Assembly: GCA_963580285.1 (NCBI GenBank)
Contig: OY757014.1
Location: 20,500,088-20,564,087, forward strand
DNA: 64,000 bases
Origin: Lucinisca nassula
Taxonomy: Eukaryota > Mollusca > Bivalvia > Lucinida > Lucinidae
Direction of reading: 5' to 3'
A program made the position numbers and the translations under genes. Below the pieces are notes generated by a model. That model was not told the origin of the DNA, made no database searches, and saw nothing but the letters and a program-made list of their open reading frames with translations. Numbering within the stretch: position 1 is the first letter of the stretch; every line of letters begins with the position of its first letter. This document shows, one piece after another, positions 11,085 through 22,374 of this stretch.

Positions 11085-11350
11085 TATTTAACTTCACTAC
11101 AACTGGTGTGTGGGAATGTGTGGCGGCGGTAAAACGTCTCCCTGCCCTACATCATGGTGTAGATTATATTTTCTTGTCCTTTGGGATCATTGATTCCATT
11201 GTGGAATTTGGAAAATATCTTAGGGTCACTGATGAGGCCTATTTGGTCGAAACTAGCTAGTCTGGCCCAGAAAACATGTGCACACCATATTTTTAAGTTC
11301 TGTGGTGTATTCATTGCTTCCAAAGGATAACCCTTTTATAGAACATATTA
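11085..11350 (+). mobile_element. Retrozyme (hammerhead repeat), single monomer
   Basis: This matches the reverse complement of 5901-6161 over its whole length, from TATTTAACTTCACTAC to TATAGAACATATT. It is about 265 bp long, has no coding potential, and carries an intact hammerhead at 11223-11268. It ends cleanly against unrelated sequence on both sides. Confidence 0.7.
11223..11268 (+). ncRNA. Hammerhead ribozyme, intact core
   Basis: Order on the plus strand: GGGTCA, CTGATGA, GGCC-TATTT-GGTC (stem II with one G-U), GAAA, CTAGCTAG, TC, TGGCCC. The stem II change from C to T keeps pairing as a wobble and so supports the fold. Predicted cleavage lies between 11262 and 11263. Confidence 0.85.
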
Positions 11351-11487
11351 AAGGGGATCACAATTCTATAGGCATGATTTCGTTATGGAAATACAACTTT
11401 AAGGACCTTATGGTTGCTATACTCTGTTGGCTCTGTCCAACTGAAAAAGGGGTCTACTCTCAAAGGGGAAGAATTTGCTCCTCAATG

Positions 11488-11550
11488 GGTCTACTCTAAA
11501 AGGGAAGAATTTGCTCCCCAGGAGCAAATTCTTTCCTTTAAGAGTATACC
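11488..11550. repeat. Imperfect foldback, ~30-bp arms
   Basis: The arm 11488-11517 (GGTCTACTCTAAAAGGG...) pairs with 11521-11550 with about four mismatches and a 3-nt loop. A direct repeat of the left arm lies just upstream at about 11450-11480. It is probably a small foldback element or local duplication. The flanking sequence 11351-11690 shows nothing else. Confidence 0.7.
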
Positions 11551-11692
11551 CCTTAGACATATCCAAAGAGAAACTACTTTTGCAGGAGTAGCAGTCAATT
11601 TCGCAAAATTTACGTCTTGCAATGCCATTATGGAGTAAGTCCATGGGGCCATGGAAATGAAAAAGCACAGAACATACTACTACTCACAAAGT

Positions 11693-12000
11693 GTGGCTGG
11701 CTGAGGTAGCTCTGTCGGATGCAGTCTGACTGGCGATAAGGAAGACTCGGGTTCGATACCTACCGGGGTCGGCAACATTCTTTCCTGGAGATTGATTATG
11801 AAATCTTTTCTATGGTCATTTCTCTCCCTTCCACTGATTCAGGAAGGGCAGGGGTCAGTTTTTGGCGACAGAATGTGCACTGAACTGGTAAACCGCTTAC
11901 GGATAAGCCTGCTCAGGAAAAGCGTGGATAGGTACACTGGCAGGCCCAAACATGACCCAAATCAGTGTTGACTGGGCCGTTAAATACAAATAAACAAAAC
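11693..12000 (+). mobile_element. tRNA-derived SINE (family 2)
   Basis: The head looks like a tRNA: A-box TAGCTCTGTCGG at 11707-11718 and B-box GGTTCGATACC at 11750-11760. The body ends in GTTGACTGGGCCGTTAAAT and a (CAAATAAACAAA) tail. The 3' end phrase resembles that of SINE family 1, so the two may share a 3' domain. A 5'-truncated copy with a clear target duplication lies at 41008-41265. Confidence 0.75.
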
Positions 12001-12792
12001 ATGCAAAGTTTACTTCACACAGATAGGAACAGATTTATATATTCTGAACATCTTTCGGTACGCTGATAGCTCTAATTGTCTACGCCCATGGGCGTAGACA
12101 TTATAGACATTGGGTTTAACACGGAAGGACAGCCATTAGTTACCCACAATGCATGTTGACCTTTATATTAAATGGAACAACAACAAGTATGAGCTTTCAT
12201 AAGAAGAAAAAAAAAGCGGCCCATAACAAGAATAAGCTTTCACACAAAAATGGGGCCAACGGGCATAGCTCTGGCACAGAATTGCTGTCTCATTTGTACA
12301 AACCCATATTTGCTGTCATATTTGTACAGGCTAATACAAACTATACATCTACAACTCTCGACCACCACGGACCACCGCCTATCATATAAGCTCACCAGGA
12401 GCCGTTGGCAAAATGTTTGTGTTAATCTTCAATCACTTTTCTATATTGTCTACTCAACTTCTTAAACAGTTATCAAGCATTCTATTTGATAATATGACAC
12501 AAGCATATTGAAGGTGCACATGTGCCTCTTTAAAGAAAACAGTACTTATTGACACAATTGCACAATTTGCAACTTTGACATTTCAAACATTTGACTTCAG
12601 TCAGCGGGATCCTGGGGACAGACTGGCAATTAGAATATTGCTAATGGCAGTTAATCTCTGGTACATTCACATTTAATATGTGCTAAGCGTAGACCTAGCT
12701 TTTTGTAAAAGCTATACTTGTAATACGTATATGTAAATGTGGGAATGACAGAGAACGTTATTTTTCCTCATTTATAAAGATCGCTGGGTGTA
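12001..12792. other. Unassigned stretch with a 22-bp palindrome
   Basis: A perfect palindrome with arms GTCTACGCCCA occupies 12078-12099. The rest (AT-rich, with frames at 12153-12465) shows no recognisable gene or repeat boundary. Confidence 0.4.
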
Positions 12793-13010
12793 ACGGGCCT
12801 CCGTGACCTAGTGGATAAGAGTGCTGATTCTTAATCATTAGGTCTCTCAACGCTATAGGTTTGATCATGGCTCAGATCACAAAATGAGAAGTTCTGCAAC
12901 GGAAGGTCAGGACGTTTTTCATCGGGTACTCCAGTTTTCGCTCACCTCCGATTAACGATCGGCTTGATGTGAGTGAAATAATCTTGAAAGGATCGTAAAA
13001 CCAAACATAA
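12793..13010 (+). mobile_element. tRNA-derived SINE (family 3)
   Basis: The head CCTCCGTGACCTAGTGGATA gives an A-box-like sequence at about 12809-12820, and a degenerate B-box (GGTTTGATCAT) lies at 12858-12868. The tail end reads GAAATAATCTTGAAAGG-TCGTAAAA. A 5'-truncated copy with poly-A and target duplication at 36936-37015 confirms the family. The minus-strand frame at 12872-13156 covers this SINE and is not a gene. Confidence 0.65.
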
Positions 13011-13105
13011 AAAGACCGTTTGGTGTGTAAAAACATTTTCATGTCTTTGCTACTAGACTTAACGTCAGTGCCAAGGTCGAAGGTTCTAACTCTTCTAAAT
13101 ATATC

Positions 13106-16075
13106 CAAGAGGGCCATGATGGCCCTGGATCGCTCACCTGATCCACACTGAAGCAATGAAATGGTGGAAATACAGTAAGGTGCCTTGTCAGAAGGAAAAT
13201 ACAGGCCAAATATGAAGGCTCTATCTCAAATGGTTATGATAAAGAAGGTCAAAGGTCAAGGTCATAGATCAAACTTTTTGTAGCGGTGTGAAACCATTGT
13301 CACAAGGAATATACATGCCAAATATGAAGGCTCTATCTCAAATGGTTCCAAAGTTATGATTAAGTAAGTCACAGATCAAGGTCAAGGTCACAGCTCAAAT
13401 TTTTTTGCATGAGTGGGAAGACCTTTTCACAAGGAGCATACATGCCAAATATGAAGGCCCTACCTTAAATGATACAAAAGTTATGACAAAAACGATCAAA
13501 GGTACAAAATTCTGCATGGTTAAGAAGCCCTTATCACAAGGACCCTACATGCCAAATATGAAGACTCTATCTTAAAAGGTTCAAAAGTTGTGAGAAAGAA
13601 GGTCAAAGGTCAAGGTCACAGATCAAAATTTTTGTGTGGGTGAAAGTCGTTGCCACAAGGAAACTACATGCCAAATATGAAGGCTCTATCTCAAATGGTC
13701 GAAGTAGATAAAGGTCAAGGTCATAAGACAAAATTTTTGTATTGGTGGAAAGACCTTTTCACAAGGAACATACATGCCAAATATGAAGGCACCATCTCAA
13801 ATGGTTCAAAAGTTATGATAAAGTAGGTCAAATGTCAAGGTAAAGGTCACATTTTATGTATGAATAGGAAACCCTTGTCGCAAGGAACCTAAATGTCAAA
13901 TATGAAGGCTGTATCTCAAATGCTTAAAAAGTTATGACAAAGTAGGTCAAAGGTCTAGGTGATGGGTCAAAATTTTGAATGGCTGGGAAAGCCTTGTCAC
14001 AACGAACATACATGCCAAATATGAAGGCTCTATCTCATATGGTTCAAAAGTTATGATAAAGTAGGTCACAGGTCAAGGTCACAGGTCAACTATTTTATAT
14101 GAGTGGGAAGCCCTTGTCACAAGAAACCTACATGCAAAATATGAAGGCTCTATCTCAAACGGTTCAAAAGTTATGACAAAATAAACTAGTGATCTACTTT
14201 TTGATTTGACATGACCAATATTTGAACTTTACTGAGATATTGTCCAGATCATCATTCTGAGCAAGTTTTATGATGATTGGACTAAAACTTTGGCCTCTTG
14301 AAGTGTTCACAACGTTTTTCTATGATTTGACCTGCTGACCTACTTTTTAAACCAACATGACGCATATTCAAACTTGATCCAGATATTGTCAAGATGATCA
14401 TTCTGAGCAAGTTTGATGATGATCGGACCAAAACTGGGGCCTCTAGTGTGTTCACAAGGTTTTTCTATGATCTGACCTACTGACCTACTTATTGACCAGA
14501 CATGGCCCATATTCGAAAGTAACCGAGATATTGTCAAACTGTGGCCTCTAGAGTGTTCACAACGTTTTTCTATGATTTGACCTACTTTTTGACCCAACAT
14601 GACCTGTATTCAAACTGGACCGAGATATTGCCAAGATGATCATTCTGAGCAAGTTTGATGATGATCAGACGAACACTGTGGCCTCTAGTGTGTTCGCAAG
14701 GTTTTCTACGATTTGACCTACTTTCTGACCCGACATGACCCATATTCGAACTTGACCTAGATATTGCAGAGATGATCATTCCGAGCAAGTTTGATAATAA
14801 TTAGACTAAAATTGCAGTCTCTTGAGTGTTAACAAGGTTTTTCTACGGTTTGACCTACTGACCTACTTTTTGACCCGACATGACCCATATTCTAACTTTA
14901 CCGAGATAGTGTTAGGATGATCATTCTGAGCAAGTTGAGGATGATTGGACCAAAACTGGGGCCTCTAGAGTGTTAACAAGGTTTTTCTATGATTTGACCT
15001 ACTGACCTACTTTTTGACCCGGCAGGACCCATATTCGAACTTGACCGAGATATTGTCAGGATGATCATTCTGAGCAAGTTTGAAGATGATTGGACCCAAA
15101 CTGTGGCCTCCAGAGTAATAAGGTTTTTCTATGGTTTGACCTACTGACCTACTTTTTGACCACACATGACCCATATTAAAACTTGACCTAGAAACTGTCA
15201 GGATGATCATCCTGAGCAAGTTTAAGGATAATTGGACAAAAACTGTGGCCTCTAGAGTGTTAACAAGGTTTTCCTTTGATCTGACCTGGTGACCTACTTT
15301 TTGACCCGACATGACCCATATTCGCACTTGACCGAGATATTGTCAGAATTATCATTCTTAGCAAGTTTGAGGATGATTGAGCTAAATCTTTGGCCTCTAG
15401 AGTGTTAACAAGGTTTTTCTATGATTTGCCCTACTGACCTACTTTTTTATCCGGCATGACCCATATTTCAACTAGACCGAGATATTGTCAGGATGATCAT
15501 TCTGAGCAAGTTTGAAGATGATTGGACCCAAACTGTGGCCTACAGAATGCTACTTTTTGACCCGACATGACCCATATTCAAACTTGACAGAGATACTGTC
15601 AATATGATCATTCTGAGCAAGATTGAGGATGATTGGACCAAAACTGTGGCCTCTAGAGTGTTAACAAGGTTTTCCTTTGATTTGACCTGGTGACCTTCTT
15701 TTTGACCCGACATGACCCATATTCGACCTTGACCGATATATTGTCATGATGATCATTCTGAGCAAGTTTGAGGATGATTGAGCCAAAACTGTGGCCTCTA
15801 GAGTCTTAACAAGGTTTTCCTTTGATTTGACCTGGTGACCTACTTTTTGACCCGACATGTCCCATATTCAGACTTGACCGAGATATTGGCAGGATGATCA
15901 TTCTGACCAAGTTTGATGATGATTGGATCAAAACTGTGGCCTCTAGAGTAGTGACAAGAAAAATTTACGCACGCATGACGCGCGACGCACACCACACGAC
16001 GAGCACCGCACGACGAACGACGCCCGACATCTCACAGTCACAAAAGCTCACCATGACCTTTGGTCAGGTGAGCTT
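13106..16075 (+). mobile_element. Pearl/HINE-like element, ~3 kb, two different tandem cores
   Basis: The left end CAAGAGGGCCATGATGGCCC contains a hairpin followed by GATCGCTCACCTGATCC. The right end (16044-16075) is a long hairpin AAGCTCACCATGACC/GGTCAGGTGAGCTT. Core A (about 13165-14190) has ~150-bp units with ATGCCAAATATGAAGGCTC. Core B (about 14195-15950) has ~140-bp units with TTTTTGACCCGACATGACCC and GATGATCATTCTGAGCAAG. A CG-rich simple stretch precedes the right hairpin. Core B units also occur in the inverse element at 26.8-28.8 kb. The many frames across core B are repeat translations. Confidence 0.7.
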
Positions 16076-16539
16076 AAATATTTAGGGAGCGAAACAAAGT
16101 CATAACGTTGATGGGTCGTTGTTTATTGTTCTTGAGCCCAGCACAGATAGCAATAGTTTTTGGTCAAAAACTTCATGACTACTAAGTGACCTGCCACCAG
16201 TTTCAGACTGAGTTTTAAAAAGACTTTTTGGCGCATTCGATGGGAGCTATTGTATCTGATAAGCCGAGAGTGGTGTTCTTTATTTCCACTCAATACTTGA
16301 CGTTTTACTAATCAGTTTCTTTTACAATTAAATTGTGATCCAGAAAGATATACAAAAGGATTGCAAATTTCAGGTTTTTGCGGAGCTACCGGTCAAAGAA
16401 ACTGCCGAGGTTTAAGATACAGTCTAATTCGCAGCACTTTGTCTGGGCAGGCTTAGATCTTCCTACGCGGTTCAGCAATACTTCAAAGTTCGGTCAGTTT
16501 TAGCTCATGCAGTCCAATATATTGCCCCAAGGTCTGATT
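16076..16539. other. Unassigned stretch
   Basis: No gene or repeat end identified. A piece resembling the start of SINE family 1 in reverse (GGCAGGCTTAGATC) lies near 16447. Confidence 0.3.
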
Positions 16540-16850
16540 GGCCCCCGTCCGTCGGGGATTGAAGAAATAGATTGGGCTGCATGATGCTTCCACGCAGAGC
16601 TGATACCGGCCGCACATGAATTGTGCTAAATAGCCTAGAAAGTTTAAGCCTGCCAAGGAAAAGTGGCAAGAGTTGGACCGTTCATGTATTTCAACCATTT
16701 AGTTTCATTGGGCGACAGGGCTTGAGAAGAAGTTTTATCTGCCCGTTTTATCTCAGTACTGAGTAAAAGTCCCACAAAATTGGAAGCAATGTCTCAAAAA
16801 AGACTCATACAGTGTCAACAGGGACGTTAACAACAAATGAAATAGATAAC
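16540..16850 (+). mobile_element. SINE (family 1), diverged copy
   Basis: Starts near GGCCCCCGTCCGTCGGGGA and runs through the conserved GGGCTGCATGATGCTTCCAC and TCATTGGGCGACAGGGC blocks to GTCAACAGGGACGTTAAC. It is clearly older than the copy at 1425-1730. No target duplication could be read. The minus-strand frame 16483-16698 is within it. Confidence 0.7.
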
Positions 16851-16859
16851 CAAGGCCCT

Positions 16860-17625
16860 ATAGAAGGCCTGATGACTTAGGAAAAAATCTTTTTATATGC
16901 CCGTTTGTAAAACAACAGCAGCAACAACAACAACAACAACAAAATAGGTCGTATTAAGATATGGGGTTGGTTTCCGTCCTTCCATTCGTAAACTTTTTTT
17001 TCGTTTCCGTATAAATCCTACTATACAGTTTTCATCGGATCAAGCCTACAATGTGTATGTAGTAAGGCTAAGATGTGAAGATGTGCCTTAAGTTTCGAGA
17101 ATTACTGTCCACCAAATATTAACAGAGTTATGACCCTTTGAAAAATTCGGTTTACATTTTCGTTTGGTTAAGTTTTGTGCTATACATATGTAAACAATAC
17201 AGTACCATTCAGACGATTCTTGACACCCTAGTTGACTCCAAGTCAACTACATTCAGACATGGAGTTAACTCCTAGTCAACTCCATTTCCCGCTTTTGTTA
17301 ACTAGGGAGATAACTTTAGTTAACTTCTAGTTGACTAGAAGTCTTAACAATTATACAGTAGTACATATATGGATTAGAACAGGTGAATGAATATGTTACT
17401 TAATTTGTTATCTGTTTTTTTTTTATTTATTTATTTATTTTCATCATGCTGATGCAAATGGCATGGCAAAAAAAAAATGAAGAATGACAGGTTATATCCC
17501 ATAATTTCAAAATGATCATTGTTAGCCCTTATCCCGCTGAATAAATTTTACCATACCCATTTCTGGATATCAACCATTCAAATCGTTAAAGGTTATGTAT
17601 TCATTCAATTCACAAATTGGATGAA
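16860..17625. other. Unassigned stretch with simple repeats and GTTGACT inverted words
   Basis: Holds (CAA)n near 16915, a cluster of inverted AGTTGACT/AGTCAACT words at 17215-17345, and T-rich runs. No gene is seen. Confidence 0.35.
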
Positions 17626-17985
17626 AAACAGTGTAGATCCTGACCAGATGAAACAGCCCCCGCCCATAGGGGCTTGAAGAAATATATGGGCTGCATGATG
17701 TTTCCACGCAGAGCTGAATCCGGCCCGCACACTAGTACTGGTAAACTGCTTAGAGGATCTAAGCCTGTACAGGAACTGTGGTGCGAGGCGGACCGTCCAT
17801 GCTAATAAACCCTATTGGTTTCATTGGGCGACAGGGCTTGAGATGTCATTTCATCTCAATGTCGGGTAAAAGTCCCACAAAATTGGAAGCAACGTCTCCA
17901 AAATGACCTTTACAGTGTTGACGGGGACGTTAAACCTCAAATCAAACAATCATTAACCATCTGATCAGGATCTATGCTGTTTGAA
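17626..17985. mobile_element. Palindromic MITE split by a SINE
   Basis: The left arm AACAGTGTAGATCCTGACC (about 17628) is complementary to the right arm CATCTGATCAGGATC (about 17960). Between them sits a SINE family 1 copy. Uninterrupted members of the same foldback family lie at 18225-18295 and 18510-18595. The SINE therefore landed in the loop of this MITE. Confidence 0.65.
17650..17950 (+). mobile_element. SINE (family 1), full length
   Basis: Begins CCCCCGCCCATAGGGGCTTG and ends GACGGGGACGTTAAACCTC plus AAATCAAACAA. It is very similar to the copy at 1425-1730. It lies inside the foldback element described for 17626-17985. Confidence 0.8.
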
Positions 17986-18224
17986 AAGTTAGGATTTGTC
18001 ATGTTCAGCGGGATAAGGGTTAATGAATTTCAGGTTATACTCCTGGATTTAAGTCCCCCGAAAATCCAGGTATGGACTTTTTAGCCTCTCCAGAACAACA
18101 GCTCTGTTTATTTTCATTTGTTAAAATGAACTTCAATAAATCTCAGGTTCACACTGATAAGCCTCACTAATTGCCTAAGCATATGGCAACTGAATATTCA
18201 TTCATGAAAATTTCACTTTTGCAA

Positions 18225-18595
18225 ACAGTGCAGGCCCAGATCAGACGCCGCAGAATGGGGCGTCTGATCAGGGCCTCCACTGTTTGCTAAAAGTTCAGTC
18301 ATTCCCCAAATATACCTTGATGAAAACACACCCCGACACCCTTAAACCTTGAAATGGAGCCCTGGTACATATAAGGAGGAAGATTCCATTTGGTACAAAA
18401 AAGGTTCGTACCAAATGAATCTTTCTCCCTACATATAGCCCGAGTCCACCTCAAAGTTCAAGGGTGACAGGTTGTGCCCCTTCAAACTCCATTTGCAAAA
18501 TGGCTTAACTTTTTGAAAAAAGTGTAGGCCCTGAACAGACGCCCCTTACTGTGGCGTCTGATCTGGGCCTGCACTGTTTGCCAACTGCCCGTTTT
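18225..18595. repeat. Two short foldback MITEs (GTCTGATC family)
   Basis: At 18225-18295 the arms are AACAGTGCAGGCCCAGATC and its near complement around a GACGCCGCAGAATG centre. At 18510-18595 a second, slightly more diverged copy has the same layout. More remnants are at 19875-19950, 20135-20180 and 20215-20262. They do not code for protein. Confidence 0.7.
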
Positions 18596-18599
18596 GGGG

Positions 18600-19310
18600 T
18601 TTCTGGTACAAAATGAACAGATGTGTATACCTTTACTAGGATAAACATTTCAGTCTGGTACTGCACTGTCTAATTTTAAACCTCTAGCATGGTTGGCTGT
18701 AATTCGTAATTGTAGTAGTTTTTATTTCATTATTTATTTCAATGAAGTAGAAATATTTATGTTACTATTGTTATTAGTTATTGTTATTGTTGTTATTATT
18801 ATTATAAGTAATAGTAGTAGTAGCAGTAATATTCACAGGTTTATTTATTGTTATTATTATTAATATTAGCAGTAGTAGTGGTAATAATGTTTTGTTATTT
18901 TTTATGTTTATCTCAATTGAGTAGAAATCTTTATGTGACTATTGCTATTAGTAGTAGTGGTGGAAGTAGTAGATGTGACATTGACATTTATTTATTTTTT
19001 TTTTTTCAAGAACAAAATATACTATGTAGTAATATGTTAAAGGACCAATAACAAAATTCATAAGTAATCCATAAGTGGATTATAATGATTAAACCCTTCT
19101 TATCAGAAGTCATTATCTGATTTTATCAGATGAATACCATCACCTTAACAGCCATAATCCCCTGAGGTTCAAGTGGTCATTTATTGGTAGGTGATAAGAG
19201 AAATGGTTTGTGATATATGATATCCTGGAGTATTATCATTTTAATTGAGATCTAGCAAAGCAGATGAACTTAGAATCTTCGTTTGCCATAGAAAATATTT
19301 TTATCATTAC
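18600..19310. other. AT-rich stretch with (TTA/TAG)n low complexity
   Basis: Runs of TTATTATTG and AGTAGTAG words dominate 18710-18980, with some local duplication (GTAGAAAT-TTTATGT twice). No gene. Confidence 0.5.
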
Positions 19311-19830
19311 AGTACATCACTAAGAAAACACACCTATTCAAATATATTGAAAATTTTACCACCTAATAATAGACAAAAAATCAGATAATAAATCTGATTT
19401 TTATTTTTATATTTCTGGCCAAAACATACATTGTGGGAACTCGTTATAACCGCGTCAGTGAGGCGGTTCTAACGCGTACCCACAATCTATGTTTTTGGGC
19501 GAAAAAATAAAGAAAAATGAATGCGGGAACTAGTTAGAATCGCCTCATTGAGACAGTTCTAATGAGTACCCATAACCTGTTCATGGCTTTAACATGGCTA
19601 TTGGCTGTTGACTAGTTTTTCTTTTTTATTTCTGCTTCAAACATTATTAAGTGGGAACTTATTAGAATCGCCTCATTGAGACAGCTCTAATAAGCATCCA
19701 CAACCTGCTCATAACTTTAAACTGGCAATTATCCCATATATTTTTTTTTTATTTCGGCTTCTGAAAAAGGAAGTGACATTTGAAAGAACCGCCTCATTGA
19801 GTCAGTTCTAACGAGTACCCACAACCTGTT
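19310..19830. repeat. Palindromic MITE (GTTCTAACGAG family), four palindromes in series
   Basis: Four successive inverted-repeat cores (near 19430-19490, 19520-19590, 19650-19715, 19765-19830) have the form GTGGGAACTCGTTA-AACCGC...GCGGTTCTAACG-GTACCCAC. The outer flank AAGAAAACACACCTATTCAAA matches the terminal repeat of better-preserved family members at 32580-32850 and 37290-37635. Confidence 0.75.
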
Positions 19831-19874
19831 TTGAACCATCTGCTGGTAATTTTAGAAGTCAAATTTTCAATTTT

Positions 19875-20262
19875 TCAAACAACATGGAACCTAATCAGAC
19901 TGCTCCTCTTGGAGAAGTCCGATCAGGGTCCACACTGATTGACTATACGCATAAATATGTTTGAAAAGTTTGAAAATATGTTTTGAAAAGTTTACCAGAA
20001 GAGCAGCAGACAACATAAACAAATGACAATTTCAGATGCAGTTTTTCATTATCCTGCTGAATAATTAACCCATAAGATGTCAATCACAGCAATTTTGTCT
20101 GCTTTGTCGTCTGCTTGTAACTTTGAAAGTCAATTTTGCAAACAATGTGGGACCTGATCAGACTGATTAGAGTCCACACAAATTACTTCACATATTGCAT
20201 TCATTTAAAATTCGCAAACTGAATGACAGTGTAGATCCAGATCTGGATTTACATTGTTTCAT
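19875..20262. repeat. Old foldback MITE remnants (GTCTGATC family)
   Basis: Short inverted arms around AATCAGACTG-TCC (about 19885-19945) and around ATCCAGATCTGGAT (about 20235). They are diverged relatives of the pair at 18225-18595. Confidence 0.5.
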
Positions 20263-20660
20263 GTTTAGCAGAGTAAGGATTAATTAAATGACAGGGATCC
20301 TACAGACATTGTCTATTCCCACATAAGGGGCCAATAAACATCTAATAGTAAATGTTGTTGCGTTTTATTTCTCATTTCCACATTTAACCCATATATGCCA
20401 AGCGCCCATTTGTGGGATAGCGGTAAAAAGTTTAGACTCAGATCGGATGCCCCGTCAACACTATTTATGTCATTTTGAAATGGACCACTCCAAACTTATA
20501 AAGTAGAAGATTCCACTGTCATATATGGGTTAAAGAAAGGTAATATCGAATATCACAAGCTTGGGCACATACATGTAACTTAATACAACTTAATACTGTA
20601 GAAACTTATGCGTGGACAGTGAAGAATCAGATCACGGTGTTTTTTTTTTATTATTTTTTT
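20263..20660. other. Unassigned AT-rich stretch
   Basis: Nothing recognised apart from T-runs near 20640-20670. Confidence 0.3.
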
Positions 20661-20664
20661 TTTG

Positions 20665-20800
20665 TTTTACTTGAGATCTAACGTCCCTGTCAACACTATG
20701 TCATTTTGGAGACGCTGCTTCCAATTTTATGGGGCTATTACCAGACATTCAGATGAAATGACACTTTACCTGGGCATGCTTAGTCCTTCTATATTTACAT
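20665..20800 (-). mobile_element. SINE (family 1 related), 5'-truncated fragment
   Basis: Minus orientation: (A/C)-rich tail, then the complement of GACAGGGACGTTAGATCTCAAG, then the TTGGAAGCAGCGTCTCC block. It ends within the body. Confidence 0.6.
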
Positions 20801-20924
20801 TAGAAAATTTGGCTCTGAAAATATTTTAGATATTCTAGAAAACAGATACACAGTTTCAACCAATGTGGAGAAATCCTGAACTCAAAAGAAATATAGAAAA
20901 GATGGTTGATAAAATATAGAATCA

Positions 20925-21490
20925 TTACAAAAACACGCCTGTTCAAATACTTTGTAAAGTTTACCCACAAAAAAAAAAGAATGTTTTCAGATAAAACAAA
21001 AGATATTTGTCTTATTTCTGCACAAAATATAGATTGTGGGTACTCGACAGAACCGCCATATTAAGGGGGTTGTAACGAGTACCCACAATCTATGTTTTTA
21101 AGCAGAAATATGAAAAAATTGGTTTATCAACGTAAAACCCAGTTTTAAAAGTGGTGTTGAGGGATCAGACTTATAAAGGCATTTTCTTTTGTAATGGGAT
21201 ATGAAATTTTATTACAGTGTGTAGGTATTGTGGGTTTTATATCTTCTGAATTCATCACCTGAAATGAACACCCCTAAATTCCACTTTATATAGAGAAATT
21301 TGGGGTTTACGGGGGTATACATTATTTTTTCTTATTTCTGTTCCACGAGATATGTTGTGGGTACTCATTAGAACCGGTTCAAACGAGTACCTACAACCTA
21401 TGTTCGCAGTATAAATAAGAAAAATATCACTGATTTTCACCAGAAAAGTAGCCATTTTGAAGATATAAAAGATTGTACTATGACGCACTG
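20925..21490. repeat. Palindromic MITE (GTTCTAACGAG family), two copies
   Basis: One core lies at 21005-21115 (GATTGTGGGTACTCGACAG / GTAACGAGTACCCACAATC) within flanks that begin ACAAAAACACGCCTGTTCAAA. A second, shorter core lies at about 21335-21425. The minus-strand frame at 21255-21530 is part of the second copy. Confidence 0.7.
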
Positions 21491-21829
21491 ATGTGTTATC
21501 GTAATGTATCAGAATTTTGTTTTCAAGCACAGTAAATCAGATTCTGTATACACCGGGTAAACTGATTCAATATGCCCTTCGTTGTAATAAAACACCAGAG
21601 TAATATTACTCAAGGCAATTTATTAATAAGATGTTAATATGCAGCACATGTCCCATGTATGTAAGTTACATTTTGTTTATACTTGCCATGGCGTTAAACA
21701 ATTTACCACAGAATACTCATCACTACCTACCCCTCCTGATACCAAGGTCACAGACTTCGAAGGTTTATATACACGTTTTGTATTAAAGTTATTATTTTTA
21801 TTAAAAAAAGCATTGAGTGGGATAATGAT

Positions 21830-22100
21830 TTTGTTCGTTTGTTTGATTTGAGGTTTAACGTCCCCGTCATCACTGTAAAGGTCATTTTGGAGACGTTGCT
21901 TCCAATTTTGTGGGACTTTTACCCGACATTGAGATGAAATGACTTCTCAAGCCCTGTCATCCAATGAAACCAATAGGGTTTATTAGCACGGACGGTCCGC
22001 CTCGCACCGCGGTTCCTGGACAGGCCTAGATCCTCTAAGCGGTTTACCAGTACTAGTGTGCGGACCGGATTCAGCTCTGCGTGGAAGCATCGTTCAGCCC
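21830..22100 (-). mobile_element. SINE (family 1) with perfect 14-bp target duplication
   Basis: The (TTTGTTCG) tail end is at 21830 and the body ends in GAAGCATCGTTCAGCCC at 22100. AGTGGGATAATGAT flanks it at 21816-21829 and 22101-22114 with no mismatch, so the insertion is comparatively recent. It is slightly 5'-truncated. The minus-strand frame 21919-22128 is inside it. Confidence 0.85.
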
Positions 22101-22199
22101 AGTGGGATAATGATATCAGCTGGCTCAAATCAGAATGTAGACTGACAAGACCAAACCTATTGGATGCTTTTTGAAAGCAGCCAACTTGTTAACTATATA

Positions 22200-22362
22200 T
22201 TCAAAATAAACTTGTAAAACATCACATTTAAGAGCTTGCAGGTAAACTTTAACCAAATGCGGACGCCGACTCCGACGCTGACGCTGACGCCGGCGCTGAC
22301 GCTGGCGACGGACGCCCGGGGGTATGGCAATAGCTCCCCCTTACCTACGTAAGGCGAGCTAA
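22200..22362 (+). mobile_element. Right end of a pearl/HINE-like element
   Basis: A GACGC(T/C)GACG-type simple run (22255-22315) is followed by a terminal hairpin, AGCTCCCCCTTACCTACG / CGTAAGGCGAGCT, ending in AATAAAAT. The left part and core are missing. Confidence 0.55.
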
Positions 22363-22374
22363 TAAAATACGAAA

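Noticed and set aside
11707..11760. tRNA gene
   Set aside because: A and B boxes are present but the cloverleaf is not complete, and the sequence continues into a SINE body and tail.
14340..15858. Series of minus-strand frames with repeated GHVWSKSRSVGQ peptides
   Set aside because: Translations of ~140-bp minisatellite units of a pearl-like element, not a repeat protein gene.
13165..15950. CRISPR-like regular repeats
   Set aside because: Units are contiguous, long (140-150 bp) and diverged, without unique spacers, in an animal genome.
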